52,456 bases of DNA from Mastigamoeba balamuthi (taxonomy: Eukaryota; Evosea; Mastigamoebida; Mastigamoebidae). The translations under genes were made by a program, and so were the position numbers. A model generated the notes under the pieces. That model searched no databases and was not told the origin of the DNA. It was given only the letters and a program-made list of their open reading frames with translations. The stretch is taken from contig CACRSC010000068.1 in the NCBI GenBank assembly GCA_902651635.1, positions 124,718 to 177,173 of the forward strand. Reading direction: 5' to 3'. Position 1 is the first letter of the stretch; each line of letters begins with the position of its first letter. Shown here in pieces: positions 43,311-52,456 of this stretch.

Positions 43311-44751
43311 TCAGTAGCCAGCGGTGGCTTCAGCGACGAACTGCAGCTGCTCACCGCGGCAGAACCTCCTGCAGTTCTCCTCTGCGACGAGGTAGGCGTC
43401 CTCTGTCCACGCGGGCGTGTTGTCGGCGCAGTGCGGCGAGATCAGCACGTTGGGCAGCGACCACAGCTCGCTGCTCTCGGGCAGCGGCTCCACCGCCGCC
43501 ACGTCGAGCGCCGCGCCCGCGATGCGCCCCTCGCGCAGCGCCTCGACGAGCGCGGCCTCGTCGACCGTCGCCCCGCGGCCCACGTTGATGAGCACCGCGC
43601 TGCGACGCATCGCCGCGAGCTGCCGCGCCCCCACGAGCCCGCGCGTCTGCGGCGTCAGCGGCAGCGCCAGCGCCACGTAGTCGGCCTGCGACAGGAACGC
43701 CTCGAGCGACTCGGGGCCCGCGACCTGCGCCGCGGGGCCCGCGGGGCCCGCAGAGGCGCCCGCGGAGCGGCGGACCGCGAGGACGTGCATCCCGAAGGCC
43801 CTCGCGAGCGTCGCCACGCAGCGCCCGATGTCGCCGTAGCCCACGACGCAGAGCGTCTTGCCGCGGAGCTCGCCGACGACGAACTTGTCCCACGCGCGGG
43901 CGGCCTGCTGGCGCTGCAGGCGCGCGACCTGCTTCTCGAAGTAGAGGGCGCCCGCGAGGGCCCACTCGGCCAGCGACCAGCTGTAGACCGTCCGCGTCGT
44001 CGTCACGACGACGGGGCGCGTGACGAGGGCCTGCGGGGCCGCGGGGTACAGCAGCCAGTCGAGCCCCGCGAACTTGGAGTGCACCCACCGGATCCCCGGA
44101 GCCCCGTCGACAATCTGCGGCCGGGGAGCAGTTGCTCGTTGTTAACGTGAACCGTCGTGTTTAGAGGTATAATTGAATTGTGCTTGTCTGCGAGCACTCC
44201 ATTGTGCGATGGTGGGCTGGAGTGGACACGAGCAGTTGTCTGGCCAGCCAGTGTCGCTTTTTCCCTCCCATTTTTGTGTGTGTTATACACTAAAAAAATC
44301 GCGCAGTGTTCGCGTCTCCCGAGACAACCCCGGCACTGATCGGGCCATCCGTGGCAGAAGCGGAGGCGCCTGCTGGACCACCCCACTTACGGGCGGCTCT
44401 CGCTTCCGAATAGGGTCGGATGGGTTCAATTTATCACAATTAAGATTAGGATTAAGATTAAGAATACGATTATTAAGCACGGTGGCAAGTGCCCTGCCGG
44501 CTGAATACGGATGAGCTTTATACGATCAACGGAGGGCAGAGTAGAGAGGGCAGGCGGACCTGCTCGACGGCGGAGCGGGAGACGTCCCAGGCGATGAGGG
44601 CGTCAGCGGTGGCGAACGAGGGGGCGAGGTCCGCAGGGCTGTGGCCCAGCACAGCGTGGACGGGCGCCCCCGAGCGCTGCAGGCGGGCCAGCAGCACGTC
44701 GGCCGTCTCGTCTCCCGCGCGCGCGTAGATCAGCACAGTCTTGGCGGCCAT
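43311..44751 (-). CDS. D-isomer-specific 2-hydroxyacid dehydrogenase
   Basis: Exons 44751-44560 and 44114-43311 join in phase 0 to 331 residues. It should be a cytosolic NAD(P)H-dependent reductase of 2-oxoacids. The Rossmann fingerprint is VVGYGDIGRCVA. The catalytic Arg lies in NVGRGATVDE, the Glu in VEPLPESSELW and the His in ISPHCADNTP, where Cys replaces the usual small residue. Substrate (glyoxylate, hydroxypyruvate or similar) cannot be fixed from sequence. The N-terminal domain MAAKTVLIYARAGDETADVL supports the start. The intron (445 bp) is long for the window, AT-rich, and includes AATTGAATT and an alternating CTTAAT/CCTAAT stretch near 44436-44472. Confidence 0.93.
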
Positions 44752-44991
44752 GTGCGACGTTCCTGATGGAACAGACGAAGACGCCGATGCCCAACTGACT
44801 GGCGCTGATGAAATCTGCGGGGGTTCCGTGAATCTGGCAGATACCGAAATGCAAACCAGCCAGCTGGCTTTGCGAACGCAGATCGGGAAGTGGTTGCGGC
44901 AAATGACCATGCAGACAGTTGGCTTTGTTGCACATGGCGAATGGGTCATTCGGGTTAACACGAGTATGATGACAAAGAGAACTTGTGAAGT

Positions 44992-45063
44992 GGTTCCGTA
45001 GTATAAGGGTTAGTATAGGAGACTCTGGATCTCTTGATCTCAGTTCGAATCTGAGCGGGACCA
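44992..45063 (+). tRNA. tRNA-Gln (anticodon CTG)
   Basis: Acceptor GGTTCCG pairs with CGGGACC (one T-G pair), discriminator A. Anticodon stem GGAGA/TCTCT holds loop CTCTGGA, anticodon CTG. T stem CTCAG/CTGAG holds TTCGAAT. No intron. A TTTTT run at 45066-45070 is a good pol III terminator. In this GC-rich genome CAG should be the main Gln codon. Confidence 0.9.
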
Positions 45064-45302
45064 AATTTTTCAAACTCTTTATCTCCGAATACTACTTTTG
45101 ATAGGTGAAGCTAAGAACGAACGTATCGCTCGGTCCAGAGCAAGGGCCACACACACCAAAGAGCCAGAACAGTTGGTGTATGGTAGACAAATGTAACAAG
45201 TGTAAGCCTCTCTGTGGGGGTTTGTTCCTGTGCGTGGGTGTGTGGGGCCCTGGGGAGGGCGGCTGGTGGGGGTCAGACAACAAGGCCACCAAAGGCCAAA
45301 AG

Positions 45303-47700
45303 TTAATCAAAGTTGATCACGTCGTCGTCTGCGCGCGCCTCGTCCTTGGAGCTCATCTTGGCGCAGAGGCCGCAGCACCTGGCCTCTGTCGACTTGAACT
45401 TGCGGGCCTTCTGCTTGGGCACGGGGATCTGCGTCGTGAGCAGCCCCAGCGGCAGCGTGACGAGGGCGGCGATGATGCACGTGAGCCACTGGGCCCAGTT
45501 GATGCCCGGGAACGGCACGACCTCCATGAACTGGCCCGTGAAGATGACGAGCGCGGCCTGGACGACGGCGATGAACGCCACGATGCCGACGAACATGTAG
45601 TTGGTGTAGATGCCCTCCCAGACGTTCCACTCGTTGTTGACCTTGCGCGAGTTGATCTCGTTGAAGACCTGGCAGAAGACGAAGCTGTTGAAGATGACCG
45701 TCTCGATGATGACCGTGTGGTCGTCGATCTGCGAGTTGCTGGGCACGTCGCCGTTGCTGAGCCTGCACGGCGTGATCTCGTGGTAGTACGTCTTGGTCGC
45801 GTAAGCGCACTCGGCGTCGAGCCACGGGATGTACTTGCCCGCGTAGAGGAAGACGAGCAGCATGGCCATCTGGTACAGCGCCTGCACGAGGATGTTGCGG
45901 GCCATCAGGTTCGAGATGAGCCTGTCGTAGCGCCCAAAGGGCTTGCGCTGCAGCAGCGTCTCCGTGGGCTGCTCGGTGCCCAGCGCGAGGGCGGCCAGCG
46001 TGTCCATGATCAGGTTGACCCAGAGCAGCTGGATGGCCTTGAGCGGCGCCCCGCGCTTGCTGACGGCGCCGATGAAGACGATGAAGAGCGCGACGACGTT
46101 GACCGTCAGCTGGAACTGCAGGAACTTGCGGATGTTGTCGTAGACGTTGCGGCCCCACATGACCGACTTGACGATCGACTGGAAGTTGTCGTCGAGGATC
46201 ACAATGTCCGAGGCCTGCTTGGCGATGTCCGTCCCGCGGATGCCCATCGCCAGGCCCACGTCGGCCTCCTTGAGCGCCGGCACGTCGTTGGTCCCGTCGC
46301 CCGTCACCGCCACGACCTCGCCCTGCTCGATCAGCCGCTTGACCAGCCGCTGCTTGTCCGTCGGCGCGCACCGCGCTATCACCTGCAGCTTGGGCAGGAT
46401 CTGGTCCACCTGGTCGTCCGACATCTTGGCAAACGCCGGGCCCTCGAGCGCCAGCCCGTCCTCCGTCAGGATGTGGCACTCGCGCGCGATGCACTTGGCC
46501 GTCGAGATGTCTGCGCAGGGAGGCATTTCCCCCATGGCGTCAGAGACCATTATTCTGCCGGCGCCGCGTCACGGGGAAACTGGGAAACGGGGGAGGCTGG
46601 GGGAGGGGGCAGCGAGCGAGCGAGCACGCACTGTCGCCGGTGACCATGCGGACGGTGATGCCGGCGTTCTGGCAGGCGCTGACGGCGTGCGGGACCTCGG
46701 GGCGGACGGGGTCCTGGATGCCGACGATGGCGTAGGCGATCATCTCTGCGTCGGGGGCCTCGCCGAACTTGGCCACGCCGTCGCCCGAGTCCTGGACGAC
46801 CTCGATGGGGCCCTCGCCCTCCTCGAGCATCGCCACGTCGTCGGCCATGCCGCCGGGGGGCCGCGCGACGCCCTCGGTGCCGATCGAGCGCGGCAGGACC
46901 GAGTCGCGCCCGGGCTCCGGGGCCAGGACGTCGCGGTACGAGAGGCAGAGCGTGCGCAGCCCGCGCCCGGCCCACTCGTTGATGAGGTCGAGCAGCTGGC
47001 GGCGCAGCTCGACGGTCATGGGCGCCACGCGGCCCTGCTGGTCCACGTAGAACGGGCAGCGGCGCAGCAGCATCTCCGGGGCGCCCTTGCAGTACATGCG
47101 GACCGTGCGGTCGGCCTTGTCGAGCCAGACGAGCGTGTTCATGCGCTTGCGGGCGCTGCTGAAGGTGAAGCGCTGGAAGATGTTGTCCGTCAGGGCCGTG
47201 CGGACCTCGTTGTAGTTGAGGCCCAGCGAGTCGAGGAAGATCAGCAGCGCGCACTCGGTCTTGTTGCCCACCGTCACAAAGCCGCGCGACTCGTCCCGCG
47301 TGAACGACGACGTGGGGCTCGAGTTGATCGCGATGCCCTCGCTCAGCAGCCGCATCACCTCCCGCGGTATCGCGAACCTCGGCGGTACCGTGTCAAACAT
47401 CTCCCCCGCGACCCATCCCTGCGCTCGCACTGTCAGCACTCTCCCATTTCCAAGAAACCAAAATTGAATTACACCACAATTTCAAATCAATTCGATCCTA
47501 TCGATTGGGAAATCATGCGTTGGGCACGCAAACGGCCACAGCCGCGCACGACAGACGGAGGCCTCCTCTGGGAGCCCACCCCCAGCAAGCAGCGCGCCTG
47601 CATCGCGCCCACAGAGACCACCAGAGAGGAACAAGGAAACGAGCAGAGAGGGAGGGGAGAAGAGGAAGAGGAAGAGGGAAAGACGGACCCTGACGACGGT

Positions 47701-47733
<33 letters not shown>

Positions 47734-50086
47734 GGAGCAGATGTTGGTGCAGTTGCTCATGGTCTCGCAGGCCTTGAGGTGCCTGACGAGGTTGTTGTCG
47801 TGGTACATCTGCTTCATCGAGTAGGCCAGCGAGATGGTGACGGCCAGCGGCAGCCCCTCGGGCACGGCGACGACGACGATGGTGATGGCGATGATCAGGA
47901 ACGAGACGATCTGCTTGGCCTGGCTCCAGTCGTACCCCTCGCACGAGCACCGCGCCAGGTCCTCGCTCGACCACGTGCTCGGGTCGCCCGACGGCAGCGG
48001 CTCGCAGGCGTCCTTGGTCCCGTTGACCGCAGCGCTGCACGTCCAGTCGCAGCCGAACGTCAGCGCGGGGATCAGCCACCAGAGGAACAGCACGACGAAG
48101 ACGACCCCGGCGACCGTCATGCCGAACTTGCCGATCAGCTCGGCCATCTCGTCGAGGTTCTCCTGCAGCGGCGTCGGACGCGTCTTGTCGCCGAGGCTGG
48201 CCATCGTCTTGCCCCACTCGCTCCGCGGGCCGATGGCCGTCACCAGGAACGACCCCGAGCCGTCCGTCACCTTGCAGCCCGAGAGCAGGAACGGGTCCTG
48301 GTCGCGGTTCTTCTTGACAGCGTCGGGCTCGCCCGTCATCTGGCTCTCGTCGCACCGCAGATCTGGAAAATACAAGTGGGGCAGCGCTCAGTGCCCTCTG
48401 TCCCGATCGACAGGGCCGCCGGCAGCCAGCAAGCGCACCGTAGCCCTGGATGAAGACGCCGTCGCCGGGGATCTGGTCGCCCGTGTCCAGCAGGCAGACG
48501 TCGCCGACGTTGAGCTCAAAGACAGAGATCGTCATCTGCGTCCAGTTTCAAATCGAAATTAGAGATTGCACGCGGGAGGGCCAACGGAAGGGAGGGAGGG
48601 AGGGGGCACACGGACCACGCGGCCGTCGCGGCGGACTTTGATGTCTACGTCCTGCTCCTTGGCGGCGAGGGCGCGGAACTTGAGCTCCTTGCTGTAGTTG
48701 TTGCCGGCGCCGACGAGGCTGACGAGGGCGACGGCGACGAGGATGATGAGGCCCTCGACCCACTCGCCAAACTTCTCTGCAGGGGGGGGGCGAGAGAGGG
48801 CAGTGGGTCAGTGCCGCAGCCGGCGCCAGCGATCAGGGTGGGGGACGGGGTGGTGATGGGGGGGCAGGACAAGTTTACAACGGCAGTTCGGCGCCCCCCA
48901 GTGCACGGGCAGCGGCAGCGCGACGTGGGCAGCCAGCGCCGCGCACAGGCACATAGGCGCATAGGAGCACAGGCGCACAGGGACGGGCACACAGGGGCGC
49001 GCACAGGCCGTGCGTGTGGCAGAGGGAAGAGGGAGATCCCTCCCGCCACTACGCCACACCGGAATCGCGCAACAGAAACCCCACCCCACCCGTCCGAGCA
49101 GCGGCGGCTGTCCGACAACAGAGAGCGTCGCGCGGGGCAGACAGCTTGCCGCGTGTGCGCGCAGGGGGGGGGAATGCTCGCGCTGCACAACGGCTCGCAC
49201 AATTTCGCAAACCACGCCAGCAAGCCAACAGCCACCGCCCCCCCCGCTTCTTCAAAGGCCACGCAACGCACTAAAACAGCCCGCACCACAAAATCCCAGG
49301 CAGGCGAGCACAGGCTACAGGGAGGAGCGGTGGAGCGCCGACGCGCGAGGCAGGAGGCTGCGCTCCCCCGCAGCCAGCCGGCCAGTGCGCAGGAATAAAA
49401 AGGAAAACGGTCGAGTGCGAGCGCTGAGGCGCAGCGTGCGAAGGGCGCCGCCGGTGCCGCTGCCGAGGGGGTGGGGGGGGGGTGGGTGTGGGACGGCGAG
49501 CGCACCGGTGCTGCTGCCGCTCTCGTCGGCGCAGTCCTTGGTCTTGCCAAAGTCCTGCGGGACGGCGGCGCCGATGACGATGGAGATGACGGCGGCGACG
49601 ATGAGGATGATCATCGTCGTGTCCTTGAGCGCGTCGAGCCACATCGAGATGAACGACGTCCGCGGCGGCTCGGGGTACCTGTTGATGCCGTAGACCGCGC
49701 GGCGCTCGGTGAAGCCGCGGTCGGCCTCGGCCTGCGTCAGGCCCTGCTTGAGGTTGCAGCACAGGCGCCCGGCGATGCCCTCCACACCCCCGAGCTCCAC
49801 GAACTTGCCCTTCTCCCTGCCCCGCGCCCGCCCGGCATGTCAGTGCGGCCCCCGTCGCTGCCCGCAGCGCGCCCGAGACGCGTCGGACGCGGTGCCCGGT
49901 GCGGCAAATTCGCTTTGAAAACCGGGACCCTCGGCTCCGGCATTTTAGGGGAATGGGCTCCACCCCCACGCGAGATTCAAACGTGTTCAGAGAGAAAGCG
50001 GGGCTGGCAGCGCACCTGTGGCAGACCATGTCCGCCAGGTCCTCGGCCGACAGGGCGAAGTTGGTGCCCAGCTCCAGGTCAGCCAT
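45303..50086 (-). CDS. plasma-membrane-type Ca2+-transporting P-type ATPase (PMCA, P2B)
   Basis: Seven exons, 50086-50016, 49816-49506, 48776-48616, 48535-48439, 48362-47689, 47418-46632 and 46510-45303, give about 1102 residues, a normal PMCA length. It exports Ca2+ from the cytosol at the cost of ATP, at the plasma membrane or vacuole. Landmarks in order: GGVEGIAGRL, membrane spans 1-2, actuator ESQMTGEPDAV, the Ca2+-site PEGLP in membrane span 4, phosphorylation site SDKTGTLTEN, nucleotide-domain KGAPEMLL, MVTGDN (split by an intron), VTGDGTNDVPALKEADVG, and WVNLIMDTLAALALGTE in membrane span 6. The C-terminal tail is short and has no obvious calmodulin-binding helix, so regulation may differ from animal PMCAs. 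Introns are GT-AG, including one of 729 bp (49505-48777). One intron (47688-47419) carries AATTGAATT. Confidence 0.97.
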
Positions 50087-50535
50087 TCGCGTGGTGTCTG
50101 CGCCTGCTGCTTGCTGTCCGGAGTGCCCTTCGAGGCTTTGGATACGCCTCACCCAAAGATAGTTACAAAATTATGCCTGCGATTACATCACAGCAGATAT
50201 CTTTTACGTGGTCGCGGAGACTCCGCAGCGGAATGCCCCGCGCCGCGCACTTGGGGCCGCCGCGCGCTGCTAGACCCCGACCCGCTCTCGGCGGCCCGGT
50301 GACGAATCGCGAGAAGGTTCAGGAAAAATGCCTGCTGGAATTACTCACGGCCTTGCGGTTAGTTCAGGGTTTGTGAGAAATCCTCGAGAACGAATCCGCG
50401 TAAGGAAATCTCTCCTGACCCTGAGCGTCTTTTTGAATACACAGTGCGCTGGCCCCGCTCCCCATATCTTCCCTCGTGTGCCAATACTGTCCGGAACCAG
50501 CCCAGCCCAAGCTCAACAGCGCCTCCCGCTTCCGC
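50087..50535. other. intergenic, PMCA promoter side
   Basis: 449 bp between the PMCA start and the Rictor stop, both on the minus strand. An AT-rich stretch lies at 50155-50215. No gene is supported. Confidence 0.45.
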
Positions 50536-52410
50536 TCACTGCGGCGCCTGCGCCTGCCTGAGCGCTGGCGAGCTCATCAGGGGCCTCGGGGGCGCGGGCT
50601 GCGCGATCGAGGGCCTGGGCGGGGGCGCCTGCCCGGAGGACGGCCTGCCCAGCACGGGCCTCGGCGGCGGCGTCAGCCTGCCCCGCGCCCCCGACGGGCT
50701 CGTGAACCCCGCGTGCACCGTCACGGGCCGCAGCGCGGCAGGCGGCTGCTGCTCGGCGCCTTCGGCGAACGCCGGTGCCGGCAGCTCAGTGGCCGCCCTG
50801 GGGCGCATCTTGTGCATCGCGGGGCGCAGGGCGGCGCCCGACGTCGACCGCGGCGCCGGTTTCGACGGGTCTTGCGGCGAGTTCACGACGATCTCGAGGT
50901 CGAGCGAGGCCAGCACGGGCCTGCTGCCGCTGCCGCTGCTGCTGGCGAGGTGGCTGGCCTCGCAGAACTCCTCGAAGAACTCGGCGGCGTTGGTCGCCGG
51001 CGGCAGCGAGTCGAGCGTCATGCCGTAGACGACGGCGCGGCGCGAGACGTTGAGCGGGTAGTTCTCGAGCAGCTGCAGCGCGTGGAAGACCAGCCGCGGG
51101 CTGTGGAACGCGATGGGGCTCTCGCGGTGCAGCCGCACGAGCGCGGCGCAGGCGTCGTCCGACGTCACGTGGTTGATGAGCGTCGTGAACTGCGCGAGGA
51201 TCTGCTCGCGCGCGTCGCCGAGCTTCTCGCGCTGCTCGCCCTGCAGCTGCGGGGCCGCCGCGCCGCTGGGCCGCTCGTAGGGGTACGACGGCACGCCCAT
51301 GACGCGCGCCAGCACGCTGCGCGAGGGTATGGCGACCAGCGTGTTGGGCGGCGCGTGCGGGCCGTCGAGGGCGCTGAGCCAGCCGGCCTCGGCGAGCTGC
51401 TGGCGCGCGGCGTCGCTGGCGCAGAGCATGCCGAGCGCCACGCACGTCGTGCCGCGCAGCGAGAGGCACGGCGAGGACTCGGCCAGCGACAGCAGCGCCG
51501 CGAGGCCGCCGTACTCCTGCAGCAGCGCGAAGCCCGTCGCCGACATGCCGACGTGGCCGAGCGCCGTGACGGAGCTCCTGCGCTGTATGCCCGGCAGCGC
51601 GGGGTTGGTCGCCTGCGTGATGCACTTGTCGACGTAGCCGCCGTCGCGCAGCTCGGCGCAGCCGCCCTCGGTCTTGGCGAGCTCGCCGAAGAGGTGCGGC
51701 TGCAGCTGCACCGACGGGGGCTCCGCGCCGGGCGAGGCCGTGTCGAGGGCCTCGTTCCACGCCTCGGGGTTGACGAGCGTCGCGAGCTCGGTCTCGAGGC
51801 TCTGCTGGTACCGCAGGCAGCCGTCGAGGGCCCACTGGAAGAGCTCGTCCTTGAGCGACCACCGCGGCGACTTGTAGACCGAGAGGTAGCGGTACCCCGC
51901 GGCGCACGAGAGCAGCCGCAGCAGGAAGCTGTGCCCCGGGGCCCCGAACGGCAGCATGTCGTCCGGCGGGTTCGCGAGGCTCGCGACCGTCGACTCGAGG
52001 CACATGCCGTCGACCTGGCAGGCCTCGTCGAGCACGCTGAGCGCCTCCTGGGCCACGCGTATCTCCTCGTCCTTGAGGCGGTTGACCAGCAGCTCGACGC
52101 CCCACTGGTAGAAGTTGCCCACCTCGAGCCGGAAGACGACGCGCATGTACTTGACGGCCGCCAGCCGCGTCACGCGCGACGACGACTTGAGGAACGTCGA
52201 GAGGATCTGGCGCGGCTCTCCGGAGATGCTGTAGTCGAGGCCCTTCATGATGGCGTCGTGCAGGTCCTCGCGGTCCGCGATCGCCGCGAGGCTCCCGAAG
52301 TAGTTGAACACGTTGAGCTGCCTCAGCATCGCCAGCCCCTCGTTCGTCGTCGACAGCGCACCTTCGCGGGCCCTCATGTGTGAGCATAGCGGGCAGACAC
52401 GCGATGCCAA
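50536..52410 (-). CDS. RICTOR: Rictor, TORC2 scaffold subunit, C-terminal part
   Basis: An open frame of about 620 codons that runs to the window edge; the N-terminal half is outside. Rictor defines TOR complex 2, which controls AGC kinases and actin. Family features are LSTTNEGLAMLRQLNVFNY, the conserved RLAAVKYMRVVFR and WGVELLVNRLKDEEIRVAQEAL blocks, HLFGELAKTEGGCAELRDGG, and the RICTOR_V-like SSVTALGHVG. A further helical stretch and a Pro/Ala/Ser-rich tail end the protein. The exon probably begins near 52370: TC-rich sequence and a CAG/GAG-like acceptor lie just upstream, and the frame has no convincing start. The codons before that are likely intronic. Confidence 0.9.
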   Translation of the reverse strand: MASRVCPLCSHMRAREGALSTTNEGLAMLRQLNVFNYFGSLAAIADREDLHDAIMKGLDYSISGEPRQILSTFLKSSSRVTRLAAVKYMRVVFRLEVGNFYQWGVELLVNRLKDEEIRVAQEALSVLDEACQVDGMCLESTVASLANPPDDMLPFGAPGHSFLLRLLSCAAGYRYLSVYKSPRWSLKDELFQWALDGCLRYQQSLETELATLVNPEAWNEALDTASPGAEPPSVQLQPHLFGELAKTEGGCAELRDGGYVDKCITQATNPALPGIQRRSSVTALGHVGMSATGFALLQEYGGLAALLSLAESSPCLSLRGTTCVALGMLCASDAARQQLAEAGWLSALDGPHAPPNTLVAIPSRSVLARVMGVPSYPYERPSGAAAPQLQGEQREKLGDAREQILAQFTTLINHVTSDDACAALVRLHRESPIAFHSPRLVFHALQLLENYPLNVSRRAVVYGMTLDSLPPATNAAEFFEEFCEASHLASSSGSGSRPVLASLDLEIVVNSPQDPSKPAPRSTSGAALRPAMHKMRPRAATELPAPAFAEGAEQQPPAALRPVTVHAGFTSPSGARGRLTPPPRPVLGRPSSGQAPPPRPSIAQPAPPRPLMSSPALRQAQAPQ

Positions 52411-52411
52411 A

Positions 52412-52456
<45 letters not shown>
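52411..52456. repeat. (GA)n microsatellite at the window edge
   Basis: About 20 GA units run to the end of the window. On the minus strand this is a (TC)n tract immediately upstream of the Rictor exon, where it could serve as a polypyrimidine tract of an intron. Confidence 0.9.

Noticed and set aside
43129-43317. Short plus-strand ORF with a hydrophobic N-terminus
   Set aside because: No splice partners, domain or conserved context, and it runs into the 3' end of the dehydrogenase gene on the other strand.
45105-48453. Long plus-strand frames (512 and 768 codons) opposite the Ca2+-ATPase
   Set aside because: They are complements of highly conserved ATPase exons and consist of His/Arg/Asp-rich shadow sequence.
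50476-52383. 635-codon plus-strand frame opposite Rictor
   Set aside because: Shadow of a conserved Rictor exon; no recognisable protein features.
1-52456. Bacterial, CRISPR, insertion-sequence or viral content
   Set aside because: No operons, Shine-Dalgarno spacing, direct-repeat/spacer arrays, transposase or capsid/polymerase motifs; spliced eukaryotic genes occur throughout.

Overview
This is a nuclear fragment of a GC-rich, intron-bearing unicellular eukaryote. The evidence is spliced genes with U2AF, PMCA and Rictor homologues, two eukaryotic tRNA genes, and receptor-like TKL kinases with cysteine-rich ectodomains. The kinases and the ankyrin repeats with an 'FGLxxDDAR' core remind me of free-living amoebozoans, especially Archamoebae such as Mastigamoeba or Pelomyxa. 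That placement is inference from memory, not a search. Exons are very GC-rich and third-position biased, so every long gene casts long antisense and out-of-frame shadow ORFs. Introns are mostly 43-130 bp. I worked out splice junctions by reading frame and family motifs, and exon lengths and phases close for nearly every model.

Layout. 0.2-9 kb (minus): a membrane-anchored glycoprotein, then a receptor kinase of about 1615 residues in 23 exons, whose ectodomain is about 30 Cys-Trp-Cys modules. 9.2 kb: tRNA-Val. 9.6-12.7 kb (minus): about 20 ankyrin-like repeats fused to a beta-trefoil lectin domain. 13.5-15 kb (plus): U2AF small subunit. 15.6-18.7 kb (minus): an 11-exon coiled-coil protein with three GC-AG introns. 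18.8-19.8 kb (plus): a small secreted Cys-rich protein. 20-22.4 kb (plus): two tandem class I glutamine amidotransferase-like genes. 22.6-25.8 kb (minus): a second receptor kinase. 26.3-27.7 kb (plus): a Sel1-repeat protein. 27.1-29.9 kb: a 1.4 kb near-identical direct repeat around a single N, probably two unmerged contig ends.

29.9-38.2 kb (plus): three paralogous secreted esterases of the PHB-depolymerase type with different C-termini, plus an unrelated secreted protein. 38.6-41.8 kb (minus): a single-exon membrane-spanning PARP with a PAN/apple-like ectodomain. 43.3-44.8 kb (minus): a D-2-hydroxyacid dehydrogenase. 45.0 kb: tRNA-Gln. 45.3-50.1 kb (minus): a plasma-membrane-type Ca2+-ATPase. 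50.5 kb to the edge (minus): the C-terminal half of Rictor.

The window is rich in cell-surface and signalling proteins: two receptor kinases, a receptor-like PARP, three secreted or anchored esterases, a Ca2+ pump and a TORC2 subunit. Nothing shows that they form one pathway. The most novel-looking items are the transmembrane PARP, the one-module-per-exon ectodomain with 18 consecutive phase-1 introns, the shared MSP/ASH-like domain between membrane span and kinase in both receptors, and the relaxed splice donors including five GC-AG introns.
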